From NCBI GenBank assembly GCA_015662065.1, contig DQUX01000233.1, forward strand, positions 1 to 7,281: a DNA stretch of 7,281 nucleotides. Direction: 5' to 3'. This stretch comes from Anaerolineales bacterium (lineage in GTDB: Bacteria; Chloroflexota; Anaerolineae; B4-G1; DUEL01). Positions within the stretch are counted from its first letter, which is position 1, and every line of letters begins with the position of its first letter. Shown here piece after piece: positions 1-5,844 of this stretch. The position numbers were made by a program, and so were the translations under genes. The notes beneath the pieces are model-generated. The model did not search any database and was not told the DNA's origin. It saw only the letters and a list, made by a program, of their open reading frames with translations.

Positions 1-77
1 ACCAGGAGGAACAGGACGATATACTGCCCGTCCTCCTTCCGGTTCAGCTCAACTACCACCTCTCTCGGCCGTCTCAT
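1..77 (-). CDS. Probable TadG-like membrane protein, N-terminal fragment (3' end outside window)
   Basis: Only 25 full codons are visible, from ATG 77, starting 2 bases after the preceding stop; GGGAG lies 8 bases upstream. A short charged start (MRRPREVVVELNRKEDGQ) leads into a hydrophobic stretch YIVLFLLV that continues past the window edge. The pattern of a charged segment, Gly-Gln and then a VLF-type hydrophobic helix is that of the N-terminal membrane anchor of TadG-like proteins of Tad pilus operons. The place after two TadE-type genes is where tadG is normally found. Too little is visible for certainty: another pseudopilin or an unrelated membrane protein is possible. Confidence 0.5.
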   Translation of the reverse strand, partial: MRRPREVVVELNRKEDGQYIVLFLL

Positions 78-79
78 TC

Positions 80-511
80 TCACCACTCCCACCTGCTGAT
101 GTACCGCTCCACCTGGAGGGTGGTGGAACCGTAGAGGCTCACGCCCCGGTCGGCGGTCCCGCGCAGGAAGGGCAGGTCACCGGTGTAGACCTTGAAGGCG
201 GCCTGGCAGGTGACCTCGCCGCCCCGGTTCCAGCGGTTGTAGGCGACGGTGAAGACCGCGTCTTCCGGGTCCAGGTGGAACCCCTCCAGCGTGTTCCAGC
301 CGGCGTAGGCGGCCTGGGCAAGGCCCCGCTGTTCCCTCAGGCTCTCCACCGCCTCTCGGGCGCAGTCGTAGGTGGCCGTGTCCAGGGCGATCCGGACATA
401 CAGCACCCGCCCGAAGAGGAAGATGAAGGCGATCAGGAAGATCATCGCCGGCAAGATCAGGATGAGCTCGACGGCTCCCTGGCCTTCCTCGCTTCCGACC
501 AGTCTCCGCAT
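80..511 (-). CDS. Second TadE/TadF-type pseudopilin (minor pilin) with a Cys pair
   Basis: 143 residues from ATG 511, with GGAGGG 5 bases upstream. The frame stays open upstream to 835, but that stretch is Arg/Gly/Pro-rich and overlaps the previous gene in another frame, so it is not part of the protein. A GTG at 526 that overlaps the previous stop (GTGA) is a less likely start. A short leader is followed by a GQGAVELILIL processing motif (Gly10-Gln11; Glu15 at +5) and a membrane helix (about 15-37). The exported domain (about 38-143) has two Cys residues (Cys50 and Cys102), which could form a disulfide outside the cell membrane, and a Trp-rich, aromatic character (AYNRWNRGG, SRWEW at the end). 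It is paralogous in architecture to the gene before it, and probably a TadF-like minor pilin or a second TadE. The stop lies 2 bases before the next start. Confidence 0.8.
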   Translation of the reverse strand: MRRLVGSEEGQGAVELILILPAMIFLIAFIFLFGRVLYVRIALDTATYDCAREAVESLREQRGLAQAAYAGWNTLEGFHLDPEDAVFTVAYNRWNRGGEVTCQAAFKVYTGDLPFLRGTADRGVSLYGSTTLQVERYISRWEW

Positions 512-515
512 CACT

Positions 516-521
516 CCCTCC
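516..521 (-). promoter_or_regulatory. Ribosome binding site deciding the start of the second pseudopilin
   Basis: On the minus strand this reads GGAGGG, with GGAGG 5 bases before ATG 511. It favours ATG 511 over GTG 526 and over far-upstream in-frame starts that would only add residues read out of frame from tadE. Confidence 0.75.
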
Positions 522-522
522 G

Positions 523-954
523 TCACTCCCACGGCCAGGTGGGTGGCTGGCCGGGGTAGAAGTTCTCCAACCGCTGGACGCTGGCCGCCCGGATACGGGG
601 GTGCAGGGGGAAGAAGAGGCCGGTCCACCGGGCGTCGATCCGCCCCCGGACCACCCGCTGGACCGTATCGACCTCGATGGCGGTCCCTTCCAGGAGGATC
701 TCGGCCCGGGTGGGGTCCAGGGCGGTGGTGAGGCGTCGTTCCACCATCGCCATGCCGCCCTCCAGGCTGCCGCCCCGGCGGGCCACAGCGGCCACCCCGT
801 CGTGGACGGCGATGGCGGCGTTGAGGTGACCCCACCAGTACCAGGCGGCGTCGATGATGGCAGCCAGGAGGATGAGGAAGAAGAGAAGGGTCAAGACGAC
901 CTCGACGCTTCCCTGTCCTCGCTCCTCCGTGAACAGCCGTGCCGCTTGCTTCAC
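523..954 (-). CDS. tadE: TadE-type pseudopilin (minor pilin)
   Basis: 143 residues from GTG 954. The start is the only plausible one in frame and lies 13 bases after the pilin stop, with only a weak purine stretch (GGGAAG) upstream, so translation is probably weaker than for the pilin. Leader residues 1-13 are followed by a GQGSVEVV processing motif (Gly13-Gln14), which retains Glu at +5, then a membrane helix (about 20-41). The exported C-terminal domain (about 42-143) is mostly mixed-charge, with GVAAVARRGG, RVVRGRIDARW and a Trp/Pro-rich end. There are no Cys residues. TadE proteins are prepilin-like proteins that are processed and needed for assembly of Flp fibres. The stop TGA at 525-523 lies 11 bases before the next gene. 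The call as TadE rather than TadF rests on position and the motif only. Confidence 0.8.
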   Translation of the reverse strand: MKQAARLFTEERGQGSVEVVLTLLFFLILLAAIIDAAWYWWGHLNAAIAVHDGVAAVARRGGSLEGGMAMVERRLTTALDPTRAEILLEGTAIEVDTVQRVVRGRIDARWTGLFFPLHPRIRAASVQRLENFYPGQPPTWPWE

Positions 955-967
955 GCCCGTCGCTTCC

Positions 968-1198
968 CTATGGATTCGGCAGTCCCTGGATGTCCTGCAG
1001 TGCCCCTTCTCCCCTGTTCTGTGCCTCTCTCATGATGGCGTAGATGATCCCGACCAGGACGATGACGAAGGCGAGGATGAGGATGTAGGCAACGGAGCCC
1101 TGTCCCTCCTCTCTCTCCCGGGCGCGGCGGAGGAGGTCCTGGACCTCGATCCGGCCGCGCAGGTAGAGATACATCAGACGTTCGTTCAGCTTGGACAT
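968..1198 (-). CDS. Small Flp-like (type IVb) pilin precursor, putative major pilin
   Basis: 76 residues from ATG 1198, with AAGGAGG 5 bases upstream, the strongest ribosome site in the window. The N-terminal 32 residues are charged (mixed basic/acidic, REREEG at the end) and serve as the leader. The likely processing site is Gly32-Gln33, followed by QGSVAY and a hydrophobic helix (about 38-56) and then a short polar tail, giving a mature product of about 44 residues, in the range of Flp pilins. Position +6 is Tyr as in Flp pilins, but +5 is Ala where Glu is expected. It follows tadC directly and precedes two pseudopilin genes that share the GQG(S/A)V motif, which supports a pilus-subunit role. 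Whether it is the major subunit is inferred from its small size and strong translation signal. An alternative reading is an inactive or structural relative rather than the main subunit. No Cys residues are present. Confidence 0.75.
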   Translation of the reverse strand: MSKLNERLMYLYLRGRIEVQDLLRRAREREEGQGSVAYILILAFVIVLVGIIYAIMREAQNRGEGALQDIQGLPNP

Positions 1199-1203
1199 TT
1201 CGA

Positions 1204-1210
1204 CCTCCTT
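1204..1210 (-). promoter_or_regulatory. Strong ribosome binding site of the pilin gene
   Basis: On the minus strand this reads AAGGAGG, 5 bases before ATG 1198. It is a near-perfect Shine-Dalgarno sequence, followed by an ATG, and sits in the 15-base gap after tadC. It is stronger than the signals of the flanking tadC (GAGG) and tadE (weak, GTG start), so the pilin is likely translated at a higher rate from the shared message. That is inference from sequence strength only. Confidence 0.75.
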
Positions 1211-1213
1211 GCA

Positions 1214-2152
1214 TCATAGATTTGTCAGGGCGAAGACCGCCCCGGGCGCAACGACGGTGATCACCACGGCGGGCAGGATCATCCCGCTGATGGGGATGAC
1301 GCGCATCAGGGAGTTGCGCTGCCCGCGCTCCTTGAGCACTTCGTTCAGGTGGTAGCGGGCCTCGGTGGCCAGAGCGCGGAGGCTGGGCAGAACCTCGCCT
1401 CCCTCTCGCACCACCATCACCACCTGGCTGGCGAAGATGTAGGCGAGGGGGACGTCCACCCGGCGGGCCATCTCCTCCAGCGGCTCCACCAGGTCGCCGG
1501 TGACGTCATACCGGGCGGCCACCTGGCGCAGCTCGGCGACGAACGGCCCGCCGGGGTGGATGGCCAGGTTTTTGATGGCGTGGGCCAGGGTGTGGCCGGC
1601 TGCCACATACATCGCCAGCCGGTCGAGGGCGAAGGCCATCTCGGTCACGACGTCCTCCTGCCGCTTCCGGGCGGCGTCCCGGAGGGAGACGTCGGGGACC
1701 ATAAAGCCCATCAGCCCGATCCCCACCGCTGCCGGGACCCAGATGCCCACGGGGAAGCGGAAGAGGGGGAGAACGACAAGAGCGAAGAGGCTCAGGAAGG
1801 CGCCGTAGAGGATCTTGCGGGCGTAGAACTCTTCGACGCTGTAGAAAGGCTTGGGGTAGTCGGCGATCACCAGCAGCCGCTCCACCCGGGCCCGGGTGGG
1901 CCAGAGGGAGGCCAGCCGCTGCGCTCCCCGAAGCAGGGCCAGTCCCAGGAGCCGGTCCAGGGCGGGGGTCTGCTCCAATGCCCGCAGCCGCCGCTTCTCC
2001 ACCGCCTCGGGGCTCAGCTCGATCTCGTCGATGCTCTCCGCCAGGCCGGTGCGCCGGCGGGGGCGGACGCGGAAGAGGCTGCTGAAGGCCAGGAGGACTC
2101 CCAGGCCGCCTACAAGCGCGATCAACAGATGGGTTCCGGTCGTCGGATTCAT
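1214..2152 (-). CDS. tadC: TadC, inner-membrane platform protein (T2SF/GspF-like)
   Basis: 312 residues from ATG 2152. An in-frame GTG at 2158 would add two residues, but the best ribosome site, GAGG at 2161-2158, lies 5 bases before the ATG and overlaps that GTG, so I chose the ATG. It is a membrane protein with helices near residues 8-26, 115-131, 135-153 and 283-308. A cytoplasmic helical T2SSF-type domain lies between (about 160-275), with EMAFALDRLAMYVAAGHTLA and a VVREGGEVLPSLRALATEAR segment typical of TadC. An Arg-rich stretch (VRPRRR) follows the first helix. It would pair with TadB as the platform for the TadA ATPase. It begins right after tadB. Its stop (1216-1214) lies 15 bases before the pilin start, and the pilin ribosome site sits in that gap. 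The order tadB then tadC is conventional. Confidence 0.92.
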   Translation of the reverse strand: MNPTTGTHLLIALVGGLGVLLAFSSLFRVRPRRRTGLAESIDEIELSPEAVEKRRLRALEQTPALDRLLGLALLRGAQRLASLWPTRARVERLLVIADYPKPFYSVEEFYARKILYGAFLSLFALVVLPLFRFPVGIWVPAAVGIGLMGFMVPDVSLRDAARKRQEDVVTEMAFALDRLAMYVAAGHTLAHAIKNLAIHPGGPFVAELRQVAARYDVTGDLVEPLEEMARRVDVPLAYIFASQVVMVVREGGEVLPSLRALATEARYHLNEVLKERGQRNSLMRVIPISGMILPAVVITVVAPGAVFALTNL

Positions 2153-2157
2153 CACCA

Positions 2158-2161
2158 CCTC
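2158..2161 (-). promoter_or_regulatory. Ribosome binding site deciding the tadC start
   Basis: On the minus strand GAGG overlaps the tadB stop TGA and lies 5 bases before ATG 2152. It includes the first base of the in-frame GTG at 2158, which argues against that GTG as the start. Confidence 0.6.
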
Positions 2162-3077
2162 ACTTCATCACCTGTTCGATGTCCATCCCCATCGTCCCGA
2201 GCTTGTTCTGCAGGTAGTACCCGCCCGCCGAGAGGAGCACGATGGCCAGGAGGATGACCTGGCCGAGGAGGGTGCGGTAGAACTCCCGGTAGCCGGGCAT
2301 GATGACGCTCATCAACAGGTAGAAGGCGATGGGGGAAAGGGAGACGATCACCGCTTCCAGGCGGGCCTTCTTCTGCTCGGCCATCATGTCGCGGAAGATG
2401 CGTCCCTGGGCCCGGATGGCCTCGGAGAGGGCGTTGAGCAGCTGGGTCACCGAGGCTCCCTCGTGCTCCCGCAACCCCAGCGCCTCCACCATCTGGTCGA
2501 GGAAGAGGTCTTGCCGCCGGGCTTGCACGGGGGCCATCGCCTCCTCGAAGGATGCACCGGCGGAGAGGAGGGCGGAGACGCGGGCGAAGTCGTCCCGGAG
2601 GATGGGGGGGCCGTAGTTGACGATGTTCTGCACGGCGATGGAGATGGAGGGGGTGGCGGCGAAGGTGTTGCGGATGATGTCCACCGCCGTGGCCAATGCA
2701 TCCCGATACTCCCGCACGAACGCCTGCTTTCGCTCGGCCAGGACCATCCAGTATCCGGCATAGCCGACGCCGACGCCGGCGACCAGGAGGATGGGCTGGC
2801 CGCTGAGAACAAGGAGGACGGCCCCGATGGCCAGGCCGATGAGCCCCCCGGTGCGGAGGAACTCGGCCGCCGTCATCTCGATCCCGGCCCGGTCCAGGTT
2901 GGCCTGGATGCGGCCCATCAGGCCGGTGGGCCGTTCCACCGCCGGCACGTCGGCCGGGCGCAGGCCCTCCAGGTCCTTCTTGAGCCGCACGCGGGGCGGG
3001 AGGAGGAAGGACCAGCTCATCATCAGGACGCCCAGCCCGCCGACCAGGGGCAGGAGGTAGAGAAACAAGTCTGTCAT
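2160..3077 (-). CDS. tadB: TadB, inner-membrane platform protein (T2SF/GspF-like)
   Basis: 305 residues from ATG 3077, which overlaps the tadA stop by 4 bases; GGGAG lies 7 bases upstream. It is a multi-pass membrane protein with predicted helices at about 5-23, 77-92, 95-113, 243-262 and 268-288. Between the second and third groups is a cytoplasmic helical T2SSF-type domain (about 115-240), with YRDALATAVDIIRN and a GASFEEAM segment typical of TadB. A basic PPRVRLKKDLEGL segment follows the first helix. With TadC it would form the platform on which the TadA ATPase acts; the N-terminal PPRVRLK region and large helical domain face the cytoplasm in this family. TadB and TadC are distant paralogues, and the gene order tadA-tadB-tadC supports assigning this one as TadB. 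There is no sign of truncation. Confidence 0.92.
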   Translation of the reverse strand: MTDLFLYLLPLVGGLGVLMMSWSFLLPPRVRLKKDLEGLRPADVPAVERPTGLMGRIQANLDRAGIEMTAAEFLRTGGLIGLAIGAVLLVLSGQPILLVAGVGVGYAGYWMVLAERKQAFVREYRDALATAVDIIRNTFAATPSISIAVQNIVNYGPPILRDDFARVSALLSAGASFEEAMAPVQARRQDLFLDQMVEALGLREHEGASVTQLLNALSEAIRAQGRIFRDMMAEQKKARLEAVIVSLSPIAFYLLMSVIMPGYREFYRTLLGQVILLAIVLLSAGGYYLQNKLGTMGMDIEQVMK

Positions 3078-4456
3078 CGCCGTTCTCCCACCAGACTGTT
3101 GAAGTCCATCCGCAATCCCGACCGCTCCTCCATCTTTTCGAGGAGCGTCCGCGGGTAGAGGCCCGTCCAGGTCAACCCCTGTCCCTTGTCCTGGAAGATG
3201 ACCTGCATCTCCACCGCCCGTCCTCCTTCCACGCGCCCGGTGATCTCGGCGATCTCGGTGACGATACGCCGGGTCTGATGACCCACGCTGACGCGGCGCA
3301 GGTGGAGCACCAGCTGGAAACCGTCGGCCAGCTCCCGCCGGATGACCTCCTGGGGGACGTCCCGGGCGGAGAGGTAGAGGGTTTCGATGCGGGTGACGAC
3401 GTGGCGGGTGGAGTTGGCGTGGATGGTGAGCATCTGCCCGTCGTGGCCGGTGTTGGCCGCTTGGAGGATGGCGACGATCTCGCCGCCCCGGGCCTCGCCG
3501 GTCAGGATGCGGTCGGGGCGCATCCTGAGCACCTCCCGCACCAGGTCCTCCTGCTCGATGGGATCCACCCCCTCGCTGGCCCGGCGGGTGACCAGGGCGA
3601 CCCAGTCGGGGACGGTCAGCTGCAGCTCGGCGGTGTCCTCAATGGTGATCACCCGCTCGTCGGCGGGGATCTCGGCGGCCAGGGCGTTGAGGAAGTTGGT
3701 CTTGCCGCTGGAGGTCCCGCCGGAGACGATGATGTTGAGCCGCCCCCGGACCGCCTGGCGGAGGAACTCGGCGGCCACGGCGTTGATGGTGCCGAGCCGG
3801 ACCAGGTCGTCCAGGGTGCGGGCGACCAACCGGTGGCGGCGGATGGTGACGGCGATGGGCACGTTGTCGGTCAGCGGCTCCATGATGGCGTGAAGTCGAG
3901 AGCCGTCCCGGATCTTCACGTCCAGGCGGGGATTGGCCCGGTCGATCTTCCGGCCGCGGTAGGCGGCGGCCCGGTTCACGAAGTCGATGAGCTGCTGGGC
4001 GGAGCGGAACCGGTAGGGGGTCAGCTCCCGCCCGTTCTCGGTGACCACCCAGATCTGGTCCGGTCCGTTGATCTCGATCTCCTCCACCCCCGGGTCGTTC
4101 ATCAGCGGGGCGATGGGGCCGAAGCCGAAGATCTCGTCCAGGATGCGCTGCACCACCGTATCCGCCTCGTCGGGCAGCGGCGGCAACCCCTGGGCGTGGG
4201 ACCGCTGCTCGTACCGGGTCACGATGTCCCGCACCAGCGCCTCCGCCTGCTGCATGTCGTGGTGGGAGGGGTTCTCCATCTGGGCGGGGGTGAGCACCTG
4301 GCGGGTGGTCAGCGCGTCGCGGACCTCCGTCAGGAGCAGCACGTATACGTCGGTGTCCCGGTTCTTCCTGGCTATGGCTTCTGCCATCACCTGAGCGGCG
4401 GGAGAGGCATATCCGTCATCGCTCCCCTCTTCATCCCACGGTCTCCAACTCATCAT
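3074..4456 (-). CDS. tadA: TadA/CpaF assembly ATPase of the Tad pilus (secretion ATPase family)
   Basis: 460 residues, a usual length for CpaF. It hydrolyses ATP in the cytoplasm, probably as a hexamer, to drive pilin extraction and polymerisation through TadB/TadC. The N-terminal ~25 residues are acidic and probably flexible. An N-terminal domain (about 65-235) includes DEIFGFGPIAPLM and RLDVKIRDGSRLHA, both typical of CpaF. The RecA-like core has Walker A GGTSSGKT (246-253, Lys252), the Asp box VITIEDTAEL (269-278), Walker B RILTGEARGGE (316-326, Glu321) and the His box TGHDGQMLTIHANS (336-349). All catalytic elements are present, so it should be active. The ATG at 4456 overlaps the tadZ stop (ATGA). 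GGAGG lies 4 bases upstream of it and 7 bases upstream of a second in-frame ATG at 4453, so either could be used. The gene ends in an ATGA overlap with tadB. Confidence 0.95.
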   Translation of the reverse strand: MMSWRPWDEEGSDDGYASPAAQVMAEAIARKNRDTDVYVLLLTEVRDALTTRQVLTPAQMENPSHHDMQQAEALVRDIVTRYEQRSHAQGLPPLPDEADTVVQRILDEIFGFGPIAPLMNDPGVEEIEINGPDQIWVVTENGRELTPYRFRSAQQLIDFVNRAAAYRGRKIDRANPRLDVKIRDGSRLHAIMEPLTDNVPIAVTIRRHRLVARTLDDLVRLGTINAVAAEFLRQAVRGRLNIIVSGGTSSGKTNFLNALAAEIPADERVITIEDTAELQLTVPDWVALVTRRASEGVDPIEQEDLVREVLRMRPDRILTGEARGGEIVAILQAANTGHDGQMLTIHANSTRHVVTRIETLYLSARDVPQEVIRRELADGFQLVLHLRRVSVGHQTRRIVTEIAEITGRVEGGRAVEMQVIFQDKGQGLTWTGLYPRTLLEKMEERSGLRMDFNSLVGERR

Positions 4457-5832
4457 ACTTCCTCCACAAACAGGTTGGTCAGGCGGCGAAGGCCGCGGCT
4501 ATCCCTGCGCTTCTTCACCTTCCGCTCCCTGCGCCCAATGCGTCCGCCAACCCGTTCCCACAGGATGGTGAAGGGCGGGTAGAGGGAGGCAGCCACGGCG
4601 GCCACCCCGTCGGCGGCCTCGGCGGCCGGGCCGTCCAGCTTCTTCCGCATCAGGACCAGCGGGGTGTGGGTGTTGAGGGAGACGTCCACCGCCGGTCCGG
4701 CGTGGGGAACGAGGCCGAACTGGGGCAGCCCGAGCACGTCCACGATGTCCCCCGGCCGGACCCCCGCCTCCTCGGTGTACCGGTTGATCAGGAGGTTGAA
4801 CCGCTGGACCGTCGCCGCGTCCTCGGCGGCGAAGGCCTTGCGCATCAGATCCAGCCCGTCCTTGACGCACTTGATGGAGGTCTCGATGGGGGTGGTGACG
4901 AAGAGGGTCCGGTCGGCCCCCTCGACGGCGGCCCAGACGACGGGGTAGTTGTAGTCGGGGCCGCAGTCCAGGATCACGAAGTCGTAGAGCTGGCCTGCCG
5001 TCCGGAGCAGGTTGAGCATCACCTGCCGTACCCGCGCCTCGTTCCGGCCCCGGAGCTGCTGGTGACCGGCCAACTCCAGCCGAGGGAACCCCACCAGCAC
5101 GTCCAGGTGAGACTTGCGGGGGTCCCCGTAGTGGGTGACGAAAAGCCGGAGGGTGCGGGGGGTGACCTCATCCCCGTTCCCCCGCTCCAGCACCGAGAGG
5201 AGCAGGCCGAAGAGGTTACGGTCCTCCGGGAGGTGGAGGGCGACGTGGGCGTTGGCCTTCACGTCGGCGTCGATGAGGAGGGTGGCCCGCTTGCCGATGA
5301 CGCCCAGGGCGACCGCCAGGTTGGTGGCGAAGAAGGTCTTGCCGTCGCCCCCCTTGGGGGAGTAGACGGCGACGGTGGACTTCCGCCACCCGCCGGCGGC
5401 CAACTCCGCCAGGGTGTCCACCTCGGCAGGGGTGAAGGTGGCCCGCTCCTGCATTTGGGTGGCCTGGGCGGCCGCTTGGCGGATGGTCTCCGCCAGCCGG
5501 CCGGTGGCGGCGCCGGTGAGGGGGAGGTTGACGTGACCGGCCGCCCCCTGCCGGTACATCTCCGTCGCCCAGTCGCCGGTGGGCGGGGCCAGGGCAACGG
5601 TGGCCACCGGCGGGTCGAGCTGGAGGAGGGCGGCCACCAGGTCGGGCCGGTAGTCGGTGAGCTCCGGCGAGAGGAGGACCACCTGGGCGCCGAGGCTCTG
5701 GGCATCATCCAGAACCTCTTGGTAGGAGCGGGGATTGCCCACCACCTGGATCTCATTCAGGTCCTGGAGGGCAGCCGCGACGGCGCCGGCGTCCTGCCAG
5801 TTGCGGGTGGCGATCAGCACGCGAATGGACAC
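4453..5832 (-). CDS. tadZ: TadZ/CpaE: receiver-like domain fused to MinD-type ATPase, pilus positioning
   Basis: 459 residues from GTG 5832; AGGAGG lies 6 bases upstream. Residues 1-125 look like a response-regulator receiver fold (RVLIATRN, VVLLSPEL, AAGHVNLP), but the phosphorylation residues are missing. In place of the acidic pair after strand 1 there is ATR, the phosphoacceptor Asp is Ser55, and the conserved Lys is Asn102. Residues 150-425 are a MinD/ParA-type ATPase with deviant Walker A KGGDGKT (160-166, signature Lys160), Walker A' LLIDAD (185-190) and Walker B VILDCG (286-291). A very basic segment follows (431-450), ending in a short helix that could be amphipathic. TadZ proteins place the Tad machine at a cell site and commonly carry an atypical receiver. 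The gene ends in an ATGA overlap with tadA, which suggests coupled translation. The TadZ/CpaE assignment is strong; the partner at the cell pole or membrane is not visible. Confidence 0.9.
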   Translation of the reverse strand: MSIRVLIATRNWQDAGAVAAALQDLNEIQVVGNPRSYQEVLDDAQSLGAQVVLLSPELTDYRPDLVAALLQLDPPVATVALAPPTGDWATEMYRQGAAGHVNLPLTGAATGRLAETIRQAAAQATQMQERATFTPAEVDTLAELAAGGWRKSTVAVYSPKGGDGKTFFATNLAVALGVIGKRATLLIDADVKANAHVALHLPEDRNLFGLLLSVLERGNGDEVTPRTLRLFVTHYGDPRKSHLDVLVGFPRLELAGHQQLRGRNEARVRQVMLNLLRTAGQLYDFVILDCGPDYNYPVVWAAVEGADRTLFVTTPIETSIKCVKDGLDLMRKAFAAEDAATVQRFNLLINRYTEEAGVRPGDIVDVLGLPQFGLVPHAGPAVDVSLNTHTPLVLMRKKLDGPAAEAADGVAAVAASLYPPFTILWERVGGRIGRRERKVKKRRDSRGLRRLTNLFVEEV

Positions 5833-5838
5833 GTCACG

Positions 5839-5844
5839 CCTCCT
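5839..5844 (-). promoter_or_regulatory. Ribosome binding site of tadZ, overlapping the cpaB stop
   Basis: On the minus strand this reads AGGAGG, 6 bases before GTG 5832. The last two bases of the cpaB stop TAG (5845-5843) are the first two of this site, so ribosomes ending cpaB uncover or deliver to the tadZ start. It supports GTG 5832 although it is not an ATG. Confidence 0.7.

Noticed and set aside
1199..1213. Possible terminator or promoter between tadC and the pilin gene
   Set aside because: The gap is only 15 bases and holds a ribosome site; there is no hairpin with a T-run and no room for a promoter outside tadC.
951..1217. Minus-strand 88-codon frame starting ATGATGCAAGGAGG
   Set aside because: Its start overlaps the pilin ribosome site and the rest is the pilin gene read in another frame, giving a Pro/Arg/Gly-rich product. 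The pilin frame has the membrane helix and processing motif.
1349..4582. Long plus-strand open frames (300-430 codons) opposite tadA, tadB and tadC
   Set aside because: They are opposite genes with clear family motifs, and their translations are rich in Gly, His, Asp, Arg and Pro with no recognisable domain. Such frames are expected opposite G+C-rich genes.
789..4613. A shared ~14-base string (gcggccaccccgtcg) near 787-801 and 4599-4613
   Set aside because: Both copies encode the common segment DGVAAVA in unrelated proteins. In G+C-rich DNA this is a chance match, not a repeat element.
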